This document shows, one piece after another, positions 1-7,047 of a stretch of 64,000 bases of DNA; position 1 is the stretch's first letter; each line of letters opens with the position of its first letter. A program made the position numbers and the translations under genes. The notes under the pieces were generated by a model that had not been told where the DNA came from, searched no databases, and saw only the letters and a list, made by a program, of their open reading frames with translations. Source of the stretch: Myroides odoratus DSM 2801 (GTDB lineage Bacteria > Bacteroidota > Bacteroidia > Flavobacteriales > Flavobacteriaceae). The stretch covers positions 503,088 to 567,087 of the forward strand of contig NZ_CM001437.1 in assembly GCF_000243275.1 (NCBI RefSeq). Reading direction: 5' to 3'.

Positions 1-484
1 GTCTGTAAGGTAAGAAGAATTCTCTCTCATGAAGCCAAAATAAACGCATACAATCTTTTTATTTTCGTTTAGCTGTTTTTGTACTTTGCAATTGTAGTCT
101 TTAGTTTAATGTAAAAAGTAGTATTTCAAACTACAATTATTTATCCTCACTGTCGTAGCCTTCGACTCACTGCGTTCCTCCTTACTACTCCACTAACGAT
201 AAACTACTTTTAAAATACATTGCTACAACCATTTAATTTTATTGCAATAGATAACGTACAGCAAAACAATTTTTAAATCAATTGTACGCCTTTAGATTGC
301 AGTCTACGTTGTAATTGTTTGCTATTATATAAACCACTGCCCAAAACCCGACTACTACTTTTACTACTCCGCTGTTGCTTTTTTGTAGTCTTCGGCTATA
401 CTTTATGTTTGAAACACTTTTGCCATTGTCGTTGGATAGTCGAAGCTTTTTTTAATAGTGTAACGGCGGTTGGGTGTTTTATTT

Positions 485-567
485 AGTTTACTGTGAACGG
501 TTTACTGTTTACAGTTTTAATTCTCTTTGCATTGAATAATACCTCCGTAAACCGTTAACAGTAAACT
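485..567. repeat. Dispersed GTTTACNGT inverted repeat, copy 1
   Basis: Two 21-bp arms (485-505 and 547-567) are inverted copies with one mismatch and are built from the motif GTTTACTGT/ACAGTAAAC. The same motif family occurs at 30631-30735, 48987-49053 and 52870-52922. The other two Rhs spacers lack this block, so it was inserted into, or lost from, otherwise matching sequence. Confidence 0.65.
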
Positions 568-583
568 GTCAACTAAAAACAAA

Positions 584-611
584 CCCCAACAATCCGTTTG
601 GAAGGTTGGGG
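584..611 (-). terminator. Terminator-like hairpin after the membrane immunity candidate
   Basis: CCCCAAC and GTTGGGG form the outer stem, with an inner TCC/GGA pairing. On the minus strand a T-rich run follows, and the hairpin sits 12 bp past the stop of the gene at 623-874. The same hairpin ends the other two modules at 2574-2602 and 4545-4573. Confidence 0.7.
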
Positions 612-622
612 AAATTTAAAAG

Positions 623-874
623 TTACTTTTTTCTAAAGAATCTATAAAATATAATATACAATACAGCAATGATTAATATATTAAAATAAAGATTTTCTCT
701 TATAATTCCATGTTGTATTTCATTTGATGAAACATTAAACTGATAATATACAACTGGAAAACCAATTGATAAACCATGATTAAAAGGCGGGAATTTTATA
801 AAAAAACTCATAATAAAAGTTATTGTAAAATATAGTCCTCCTATAAGTATTAAAAACAATATTTTCTTTCTCAT
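623..874 (-). CDS. Small membrane protein, candidate immunity protein
   Basis: This 83-residue protein has two hydrophobic segments, at about residues 4-26 and 65-78, with a short polar stretch between and a basic end (FYRFFRKK). I do not recognise a family. Its start lies 2 bp past the stop of the toxin-like cassette at 877-1686, and a terminator follows at once. That is the usual place for the immunity gene of an Rhs tip. If the toxin acts in the periplasm or membrane, a membrane-bound partner would fit. The immunity role rests on position only. Confidence 0.6.
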   Translation of the reverse strand: MRKKILFLILIGGLYFTITFIMSFFIKFPPFNHGLSIGFPVVYYQFNVSSNEIQHGIIRENLYFNILIIAVLYIIFYRFFRKK

Positions 875-876
875 TT

Positions 877-1686
877 TTACTTTGGATTAATTGTAGCATT
901 ACCATATATGTATCTTTCTTTCAATACATTCCCCCCATTTAAAGACTTTTCATAATTTCCTTTAGTATATAAAAACAAAGGCAAAACTTGTCCTCCTTCT
1001 TGAGATCTGAGATAAACTCCAGATGCCGGAAATAAAAAATTCCTATATGTTTTATCAAAGTTACCTTTCGTAGAATAAGTTCCTCCTGCCCCACCTGCAA
1101 TACCTGTTGTATATTTTACATTTGTACTCTCTATAAACTTTTCTGCCCAACTTGCTGTATTACAACCATAAAATGCAGCAACGCTTGCCGATGAATCAAA
1201 ATTATAATCAATGTTAGCCCAATTTGATAATGACATTTGTCCTTTATCAAATTCACTTCCTGTCAACCTACTTAAATCTAATGCATTAGTTGACTGATAT
1301 TCACCTTTAGGTCCATCAACACCACTATGGCCAAAAACACTAAATTCAACTGTACTACCATATCCTTCTTTCTTAGCACTTTCAATACCACTTTCAACAT
1401 TCTTTTTTAAATTTCCTAAATTAGGATCTGTAATGTATATTAATTTATCTAAAGGATTAGACTTTTCAATTTGTTTTTTTCTATGATCTGCGGCATCATT
1501 AATATCTGCACCACCACCTAAATTAACCACGATTCTAACATTCCCACGTGGATTTCCCTCTCCTGATTGTTCCGCACTCATCCCCGTAGGATCAATCAAA
1601 TTAATAGGGTTATTGTGTACATAATGGTATGGTGTCCAACCAACAAACTTCTCCGCTAACGGATCCACACTCAAAAATATACTCAT
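877..1686 (-). CDS. Orphan Rhs C-terminal tip with caspase-like His/Cys pair
   Basis: The first 35 residues are the end of an Rhs core: FLSVDPLAEKFVGWTPYHYV, then NNPINLIDPTG, the usual junction with a variable toxin domain. The remaining 230 residues are unlike the neighbouring tip. They contain GHSG at residues 119-122 after a hydrophobic strand (VEFSVF) and GCNT at 174-177 after another (VAAFY). That spacing of His and Cys on consecutive strands resembles clan CD (caspase/CHAT-like) cysteine peptidases, which is an inference from pattern alone. The ORF begins at an internal ATG because the upstream Rhs core is broken (1687-2023). It probably is not made as part of a full Rhs protein unless it recombines onto an intact copy. 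The partner gene follows at 623-874. Confidence 0.7.
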   Translation of the reverse strand: MSIFLSVDPLAEKFVGWTPYHYVHNNPINLIDPTGMSAEQSGEGNPRGNVRIVVNLGGGADINDAADHRKKQIEKSNPLDKLIYITDPNLGNLKKNVESGIESAKKEGYGSTVEFSVFGHSGVDGPKGEYQSTNALDLSRLTGSEFDKGQMSLSNWANIDYNFDSSASVAAFYGCNTASWAEKFIESTNVKYTTGIAGGAGGTYSTKGNFDKTYRNFLFPASGVYLRSQEGGQVLPLFLYTKGNYEKSLNGGNVLKERYIYGNATINPK

Positions 1687-2023
1687 CGTCGGATCGTAAT
1701 AACGCGCACCATAGTAATAGTAACCTGTTTACCTCCTCGTTATTATTTTTTTAAGACTCGGTGAATCTCCTTCGTCGATTTGTGGGCCTAACTCTGCACT
1801 TCGTGCGGTTCGTTCAACTAAAGCTACTCGCTTTAGTCTCCGAAATCATTAAACTTATACACATTATCATAATTACTATTGTTGTGTTCTACCATCAGCT
1901 CTCCTCACGCAGTGCACCGAATACCAAAACAAATACAATCATTAATGAGGTAAACGGTAGATACCCATAGTAATGTGTTGGTATTCCATTGATGTCTGTA
2001 AGGTAAGAAGAATTCTCTCTCAT
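1687..2023 (-). pseudogene. Broken Rhs core fragment upstream of the caspase-like tip
   Basis: Compared with the intact fragment at 3790-4011, this copy keeps the start (MRENSSYLTDING, then THYYGYLP) and the end (YYYYGARYYDP) but has two short insertions. One of about 50 bp follows the YLPF codons and brings a stop (TGA) after a run of foreign codons. A second of about 90 bp interrupts the KFNGKELDE region and contains small hairpins (CTAAAGC/GCTTTAG, GCACTTCGTGC). The reading frame into the tip is therefore lost. Confidence 0.75.
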
Positions 2024-2602
2024 GAAGCCAAAATAAATACATACAATCTTTTAATTTTCATTTGGCTGTTTTTGTACTTTGCAATAGTAGTCTTTGCCTT
2101 CAAAGTAAAAAAGTAGTATTTCAAACCACAATTGTTTATCCTCACTGTCGTAGCATTCGACTCACTTCGTTCCTCTTTACTACTCCACTAACGATAAACT
2201 ACTTTTAAAAAGATACGCTACAACTGTTTAGTTTATTGCAATAGAGTACGTACAGCAAAACACTTTTTAAATCAATTGTACGCCTTTAGATTGCAGTCTA
2301 CGTTGTAATTATTTGCTATTATATAAAACCATTGCCCAAAACCCAACTACTATTTTTACTACACCACTGTTGCTTTTTTGTAGTCATTAGGCTGTACTTT
2401 ACCTTTAGAAACACTTCTATCATTGTCGTTGGATATGTCAGGGTCGAGCGTTAAGAAAATGTCTGGTAGACATTTTTAGCGATGGAGCCAGGTGGCGTGG
2501 TGGCCAAATAGTGTAGCGGTGGTAGGGTGTTTCTTTTTCCACTAAACAATACCCCCCCCACTAAATAACAAAACCCCAACGATCCGTTTTGGAAGGTTGG
2601 GG
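1994..2602 (-). repeat. Rhs-module spacer repeat, copy 2
   Basis: This is the second copy of the spacer found at 1-611 and 3982-4573, and most of its length aligns by eye. It carries a private block at about 2440-2515 (a GTCTGGTAGACATTT hairpin-like stretch) where copy 3 has a shorter sequence. No gene is supported here apart from the first Rhs codons at the right end. Confidence 0.8.
2574..2602 (-). terminator. Terminator-like hairpin after the lipoprotein immunity candidate
   Basis: CCCCAAC (2574-2580) pairs with GTTGGGG (2596-2602), with an inner TCC/GGA pairing, 7 bp past the stop of the gene at 2610-3080. It is identical in design to the hairpins at 584-611 and 4545-4573. Confidence 0.7.
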
Positions 2603-2609
2603 TGAGTTT

Positions 2610-3080
2610 TTATTTAACATCCTCAAAAGGGAAGTCTTCTTTCAATTTCACACTACTTTCCCTATGCTTTTCAATATAATCCAAAAGTAACTGAAAATTG
2701 CTAAGTTTACCTAAATACTTACCCTCTATAGAATAATTACCGACATAATCAATACAAATCACTTTATCTTCTAATTCAATTCGATATCTCACATCAATAA
2801 AATAATCAGGTTCTAAGTTTTTATCAAATTCTGAACAACAAAGTAAGCTATCTATCAACTTTTCATCTTTTATCTTTAAATAAGAGATAAAAAAATCTAA
2901 ACGGTTCAAATAATTATTACAGCTAACTGGGAGATCCGTTTTTACCAAACCTCTGACAAAATATAATGTTCCAAAGCTTCTTTCATTCTTCAAAGATTGG
3001 TCATCTTTTTTTAACTTATTACAGTTAAACATACAACTTATTACAAAGCTATATATGATAATTTTTTTAATTTCTTTCAT
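2610..3080 (-). CDS. Lipoprotein, candidate immunity protein for the HEFDH toxin
   Basis: This is a 156-residue protein with a lipoprotein signal: a basic start (MKEIKK), a hydrophobic stretch, and a lipobox ending MFNC, so Cys20 would be the lipidated residue. The mature part is charged and has no family I recognise. The gene overlaps the toxin cassette upstream by 14 bp (its ATG at 3080, the toxin stop at 3067), a tight coupling typical of toxin-immunity pairs. A surface or periplasmic lipoprotein could neutralise an incoming peptidase before it reaches its target. The terminator at 2574 ends the pair. Confidence 0.65.
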   Translation of the reverse strand: MKEIKKIIIYSFVISCMFNCNKLKKDDQSLKNERSFGTLYFVRGLVKTDLPVSCNNYLNRLDFFISYLKIKDEKLIDSLLCCSEFDKNLEPDYFIDVRYRIELEDKVICIDYVGNYSIEGKYLGKLSNFQLLLDYIEKHRESSVKLKEDFPFEDVK

Positions 3081-4011
3081 AATTGTACAATCCTTTTGAA
3101 ATTTGATTACTATGACCGCTACTTCTATCCTTTGTATTTCTTATCTTATTTGATGTTGGAGATACCACAGGAACGCGAGTGTTTCCCTCATGCGAATATC
3201 GCGATTGACTCTTATTGGCTGAAATCTCTCCATTTGCACGAGCCGTTTTTGTTTCACTCCCCATTATTACTCTCTTTTCTTCTGCATCTGTATAACCATG
3301 AAGTGTTTGTCTTCCTCTTTTAATGAATCCAGCTGTATCATTAACATATGAATTCGCATGGTCAAACTCATGCTCTAATATAGTAGCAGGACTCAAAACA
3401 TCCCCATTTTCCACTTGTAAACCATGCAAAGGATCCCATAGTATAACAGTTCTACCATCTATAGGATAAAATGAAGATCCTCCCATTGCTTCTCGTTGTT
3501 CAGTTAAATCATACATTTCTGATCTATCAAAAGCAGCACTTTTCATGTTATCTCCTCCTCCATTATTAACATTATAGTTATAAGCATCTAAAAAGTCTCT
3601 CACAAATTGATTTTTAGGAGCACTTGCAGCATTTTCACCATTAAACACCCATGATCCATGAATTGCATTTCCATTAGTATCTCTCGCTCGGGTATAATAA
3701 ATTCTAATATCTCTTCCATCAGGGTCTATAAACATTATAGGATTATTTGCAACATAAACATAAGGGTTAATATTTGGATATTTTTCAGCATGTGGATCCA
3801 CGCTCAAAAATATACTCATCGTCGGATCATAATAACGCGCACCGTAATAATAGTAGCCCGTTTGTTCATCCAATTCTTTACCGTTGAATTTGTACACATT
3901 ATCATAGTTACTGTTGTTGTGTTCCACCATCAGTTCTCCGAATGGTAGGTAACCATAGTAATGCGTCGGCACTCCATTGATGTCTGTAAGGTAAGAAGAA
4001 TTCTCTCTCAT
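3067..4011 (-). CDS. Orphan Rhs C-terminal cassette with zinc-metallopeptidase tip
   Basis: Residues 1-100 are the end of an Rhs core: YLPFGE at 21-26, KFNGKELDEQTG at 41-52, YYYYGARYYDPTMSIFLSVD at 53-72, and the junction FIDPDGRD at 94-101. The variable tip, residues 102-314, has ILEHEFDHA with an HExxH zinc motif at 214-218. A downstream acidic stretch, EEKRVIMGSET (244-254), could give the third ligand. The layout recalls M91 (NleD-like) metallopeptidase tips of Rhs proteins, but that is recall, not a search. Upstream of the ATG the frame stays open for about 30 codons (FYIEGKDYNYKV) and then meets TGA, so this is a displaced cassette, not a full Rhs gene. Immunity candidate: 2610-3080. 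Confidence 0.8.
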   Translation of the reverse strand: MRENSSYLTDINGVPTHYYGYLPFGELMVEHNNSNYDNVYKFNGKELDEQTGYYYYGARYYDPTMSIFLSVDPHAEKYPNINPYVYVANNPIMFIDPDGRDIRIYYTRARDTNGNAIHGSWVFNGENAASAPKNQFVRDFLDAYNYNVNNGGGDNMKSAAFDRSEMYDLTEQREAMGGSSFYPIDGRTVILWDPLHGLQVENGDVLSPATILEHEFDHANSYVNDTAGFIKRGRQTLHGYTDAEEKRVIMGSETKTARANGEISANKSQSRYSHEGNTRVPVVSPTSNKIRNTKDRSSGHSNQISKGLYNYERN

Positions 4012-4573
4012 GAAGCCAAAATAAATACATACAATCTTTTTATTTTCATTTGGCTGTTTTTGTACTTTGTAATTGTAGTCTTTGCCTTCAATGTAAAAAG
4101 TAGTGTTTCATACTACATTATTTATCCTCACTGTCGTAGCCTTCGACTCACTTCGTTCCTCTTTAACTACTCCACTAACGATAAACTACTTTTAAAAATA
4201 TACGATACAACTGTTTATTTTATTGCAATAGAGACGTACTGCAAAACATTTTTTAAATCAATTGTACGCCTTTAAACTACATTGTACGTTGCAATTGTTT
4301 GCTATTATAGCGCTAAAAAAGCATTTCCCCTTTTGTCATACTGAACGTAGTGAAGTAATTGCCCAAAACCCAACTACCCTTTTTACTACTCCACTGTTGC
4401 TTTTTTGTCATCTTCGGCTGTACTTTACCTTTTTGAAACACTTCTACCATTGTCGTTGGTTAAAGTCGAAGCTTTTTTTAATAGTGTAACGGTGGTAGGG
4501 TGTTTCTTTTTTTCCACTAAACAATCCCCCACTAAATAACAAAACCCCAACGATCCGTTTTGGAAGGTTGGGG
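3982..4573 (-). repeat. Rhs-module spacer repeat, copy 3
   Basis: This third copy of the roughly 600-bp spacer is slightly shorter and has a local rearrangement around 4300-4360. On the minus strand it runs from the hairpin at 4545-4573 into the Rhs fragment of the HEFDH cassette. The period between copies 1, 2 and 3 is about 1990 bp, so the modules form a near-regular tandem array although the tips themselves are unrelated. Confidence 0.8.
4545..4573 (-). terminator. Terminator-like hairpin after the 207-residue lipoprotein
   Basis: CCCCAAC (4545-4551) pairs with GTTGGGG (4567-4573), 17 bp past the stop of the gene at 4591-5214, and a run of T-rich sequence follows on the minus strand. It is the third instance of the module-ending hairpin. 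Confidence 0.7.
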
Positions 4574-4590
4574 TTGGTATTAATTTAAAA

Positions 4591-5214
4591 TTAATAAAAT
4601 CTATTTTTTCTTATTTTAAAACATTTTTCTTCTACTTCATTGCTGTTTTTTAGATCAAAATAAAACACATCAAAATCAATTGCTATTTTCTTATTAGGTG
4701 AATTAATTATAATCCTTTTTGTAGCGGCAATATCATGCTTTAGTTTAACTATTAAACCTTCATCTCTTTCATATTTAAAAACGAATTGTAATGTATCTCC
4801 TATACCAAACGGATAGTTAAAAGATGAATCTCCTTCCTTTAGATTACCTAATAAAGTTTCTATATCATTCTTCTTCACATAAACATCTATATTCTCATAA
4901 GTAACTTTATTGACTTCAGTATGAACAAATATATTGTTCACTGCTTGATCATTCGCTTCATCAAAAGCATAAGGTAAGTTCATTCTATCTATTAAGTCGT
5001 ATATACATAATTTTCCTTTTTTATTAAGTTGATATTTTCCCATGATCGATCCATTACTAACAAAATGAAAAACATCCTGAAGTACAAAAGTTGAATCTTT
5101 ATCCAATAACAATAACTTATTGCTATTTCTCTCATAATATCTATTATACATCAATTCTTTTTTTGGAGCACAGCTATAAAGCAATACAACCATTATAAAG
5201 CATATCCTTTTCAT
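4591..5214 (-). CDS. Lipoprotein, candidate immunity protein of a decayed module
   Basis: This 207-residue protein has a short lipoprotein signal (MKRICFIMVVLLYSC), Cys15 being the likely lipid site. The mature part is mixed charged and beta-rich by appearance, and I recognise no domain. Its ATG overlaps the stop of a short open tail that ends in GQRNYPYKNLD (see 5214-5338): the bases TAATG hold both stop and start. This is what remains of a toxin-immunity junction after most of the toxin was lost. The module terminator at 4545 follows. An immunity role is inferred from place and lipoprotein nature. Confidence 0.65.
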   Translation of the reverse strand: MKRICFIMVVLLYSCAPKKELMYNRYYERNSNKLLLLDKDSTFVLQDVFHFVSNGSIMGKYQLNKKGKLCIYDLIDRMNLPYAFDEANDQAVNNIFVHTEVNKVTYENIDVYVKKNDIETLLGNLKEGDSSFNYPFGIGDTLQFVFKYERDEGLIVKLKHDIAATKRIIINSPNKKIAIDFDVFYFDLKNSNEVEEKCFKIRKNRFY

Positions 5215-5338
5215 TAGTCAAGATTTTTATAGGGATAGTTCCTTTGTCCATTTTTATCTATGTTAAAAAATCCTTTAATCCAAACCTCGAAGGTTTTGAG
5301 TAGTATTACTTTTTTTATTCCTAAAACTATAAATACAT
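5214..5338 (-). pseudogene. Remnant toxin tail before the lipoprotein gene
   Basis: On the minus strand an open frame without a usable start runs through GIKKVILLKTFEVWIKGFF and then NIDKNGQRNYPYKNLD, stopping at TAA (5216-5214), which shares bases with the ATG of the next gene. The residues look protein-like, and the stop/start overlap matches that of living toxin-immunity pairs. It is most simply the last 35-40 residues of a deleted Rhs tip. Confidence 0.45.
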
Positions 5339-5345
5339 GGGAATA

Positions 5346-5963
5346 TTAATCTAACAAGCTAAATAATTTTTTGTTATTAAATAATTTTATATCAAAATCG
5401 TAATTATTAATTCTATTAGTATAATAAACAAGGTTTTGCTCATTATCTATCATTTTTTTTATTTTATCTACGTAAATATCTAAATGTGATATCTTATATA
5501 AAATTAGCAACGATAGAATTTTTATGTTATCACTATGTTTACTATCAACAATTAATTCTAAAGATTCAAAAATTTCTTCTATATAGTAATATTTAATATT
5601 TTCTGATAAATATTGTAATGCGGATAATATAACAAAATGTTCTTTTTTATCACTCTGTTTAACCAAATTAATAATAATCGTATAGTCTAAATTAAGTCCA
5701 TATAAAATTGAGAAATCTATTAAATCGGAAACATACTCTCTATTATCATTATACAGCAATGTATTTATTTTTTTCTCGATAATTTTTAAATTACTTCTTG
5801 AAAAACCATTAAAATTCCCCAAAAAAGCACTAATAAGTTCTTTCTCCTCTATTGTAAATAATAGGATAATATCTTGGTTTACAATTTTCTCTTGACTTAA
5901 AGCTAGTTCTAAAATACCTTTATATCCTTCTTCAAAAGTTAAATTTATGTATGATTCAAACAT
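5346..5963 (-). CDS. Helical-repeat-like protein, candidate immunity protein
   Basis: This 205-residue protein is rich in Leu, Ile, Asn and Lys, with alternating helices and no signal peptide or membrane span. Stretches such as LSALQYLSENIKYYYIEEIF and ILSLLILYKISHLDIYVDKI look like HEAT-type helical pairs, as seen in many cytoplasmic immunity proteins. Its start overlaps the end of a broken toxin tail (5956-6153) by 8 bp, again the coupling of a toxin-immunity pair. The matching toxin is gone, so this may be a kept 'orphan' immunity gene protecting against kin that still carry the toxin. Family assignment is uncertain. Confidence 0.55.
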   Translation of the reverse strand: MFESYINLTFEEGYKGILELALSQEKIVNQDIILLFTIEEKELISAFLGNFNGFSRSNLKIIEKKINTLLYNDNREYVSDLIDFSILYGLNLDYTIIINLVKQSDKKEHFVILSALQYLSENIKYYYIEEIFESLELIVDSKHSDNIKILSLLILYKISHLDIYVDKIKKMIDNEQNLVYYTNRINNYDFDIKLFNNKKLFSLLD

Positions 5964-6153
5964 TTCTATTTCTTTTTTTGCCTTTACTCTTACGTGAATG
6001 TTGCTCTCCCGTATTCTTTAAATATCTCTTCAATTTCTGCATTTCAGCTTTAGAGAATGGTACGTACGATATCCAACAAGCTTCTCCGCTAACGATTCCA
6101 CACTCTTCCAACTCTACTCCCCTTTTTTCCGCGAACTCAACCCTCATTATCAA
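5956..6153 (-). pseudogene. Rhs anchor joined to a truncated toxin tail
   Basis: In one frame the minus strand reads VESLAEKLVGY, a worn copy of the Rhs anchor SVDPLAEKFVGW found at 877-1686; the DNA match around 6066-6112 is clear by eye. In the next frame a basic tail follows (PFSKAEMQKLKRYLKNTGEQ, then HSRKSKGKKRNRNV) and stops inside the start of the gene at 5346-5963. The usual junction (NNP...DPTG) and the main toxin domain are missing. A deletion with frameshift seems to have joined anchor and tail. Confidence 0.6.
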
Positions 6154-6237
6154 AGGGTCAACTGTCCTTATAAAAATAAAGTTTATTACGATTGAAAAAA
6201 TGTTTATTTAAAAGATTAGAGATTTTTTTAAAAATTA

Positions 6238-6455
6238 TTGGTCAGCATGAACTGCAAAAGCAATTTCTTTCACTGAAACGGCTAAAAAATAGTGGACACC
6301 CAGAAGTATCTTTGGGTTATTTAGTAGGTGATAATACTTCGTGAACAGTCATTGAAAAAACTAGAAGATATCAAGTCTTGGGGAGAACTAGAAGAACGCA
6401 AAAACAAATCCTTTATGATCTAATTGATACTTATATAAAAGACAAAATCGTGTGA
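6238..6455 (+). pseudogene. Decayed XRE-type helix-turn-helix regulator, 3' part
   Basis: Pieces of one protein appear in shifting plus-strand frames: EVSLGYLVGDNTS, then LREQSLKKLEDIKSWGELEE, then KQILYDLIDTYIKDKIV ending at TGA. This order (SLxYLVG, then a LEDI helix, then LIDxxI) matches the end of XRE-family regulators common in Bacteroidota. At least two frameshifts and the missing DNA-binding part make it a pseudogene. It lies between toxin remnants and points the other way, so it may be left from a mobile element. Confidence 0.5.
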
Positions 6456-6531
6456 AACATATAGCTTATAAATAAGCGCCCCTCCATACATCCTACAAAA
6501 CTAAAAAGGAAAATAAAAAACAACCTTTATA

Positions 6532-6897
6532 TTAATTACTAATTATAGTTACTATTTGGAATATTAAAACCATGATATACATCACATAATCAACCCCAAT
6601 ACTAAACCACTTTAAAAACAACTCGTCTTTTTCTCTATTAAACGTTGATGTAACCCAAATAGCTACCTCCTTTGCAAATCTAGAAACAATTAAAGTCATA
6701 CTAAAACCAATTAATATGTAAAATACTTCGTTAGAAATAGCCAATCCAAAAGGATTCAAAAAATGAATGATAGTAAAGAAAAACAAAAATACAGTAAGCA
6801 AAAATAATCTTCTTCTCCCCAATCTAATTTTTTTTACTAGAACGCTAAAAAACATAAGATCCAAAACGATAAAAAAAATAATATAAAATAATTTCAC
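6532..6897 (-). CDS. Membrane protein of unknown function, possible immunity protein
   Basis: This 121-residue protein has three or four membrane segments, at about residues 2-21, 30-48, 56-76 and 98-118. I recognise no family. It starts with GTG, and that GTGA overlaps the TGA stop of a short upstream frame (6894-7001) whose end, AKKKREK, looks like a protein tail. The overlap is the same arrangement as the toxin-immunity pairs further along this strand, so the gene may be the immunity gene of another lost module. This would be the upstream end of the Rhs island. Confidence 0.45.
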   Translation of the reverse strand: MKLFYIIFFIVLDLMFFSVLVKKIRLGRRRLFLLTVFLFFFTIIHFLNPFGLAISNEVFYILIGFSMTLIVSRFAKEVAIWVTSTFNREKDELFLKWFSIGVDYVMYIMVLIFQIVTIISN

Positions 6898-7001
6898 TTC
6901 TCTCTTTTTTTCTTTGCACTATATATTTTTTGCTGCTCCTCGGTAAACATAAAGTCAATCTTTACCCTAGCACATAAGTCAATATAAGCCCTACCAGTTA
7001 C
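6894..7001 (-). pseudogene. Possible toxin tail before the membrane protein
   Basis: A minus-strand open frame without a usable upstream start reads VTGRAYIDLCARVKIDFMFT and EEQQKIYSAKKKREK, then TGA overlapping the GTG start of the next gene. The composition is protein-like and the overlap suggests translational coupling. A short 18-codon gene from the internal ATG at 6950 is the alternative. Weak evidence. Confidence 0.3.
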
Positions 7002-7047
7002 TTAAAACTCTTTACTAAATTATGTATAATCATTCCTTTACACTCAC

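Larger units (their letters stand above)
1..611 (-). repeat. Rhs-module spacer repeat, copy 1 (left edge cut)
   Basis: This is one of three near-identical stretches of about 600 bp; the others are at 1994-2602 and 3982-4573. Read on the minus strand, each starts with a terminator hairpin, runs through about 500 bp without a convincing gene, and ends in the first codons of an Rhs core fragment (MRENSSYL followed by TDING in the complete copies). This copy enters that Rhs fragment at the window edge, so a further module probably lies to the left. It differs from the other copies by an extra inverted repeat at 485-567. The function is unknown; homologous spacers like these can serve as recombination sites between toxin cassettes. 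Confidence 0.8.

Noticed and set aside
1761-1970. Plus-strand frame of 69 codons inside the broken Rhs core
   Set aside because: It is antisense to the recognisable Rhs fragment and has no protein-like features.
3096-3948. Plus-strand frames over the HEFDH cassette
   Set aside because: Shadows of the toxin gene on the other strand, whose Rhs motifs and HExxH establish the true frame.
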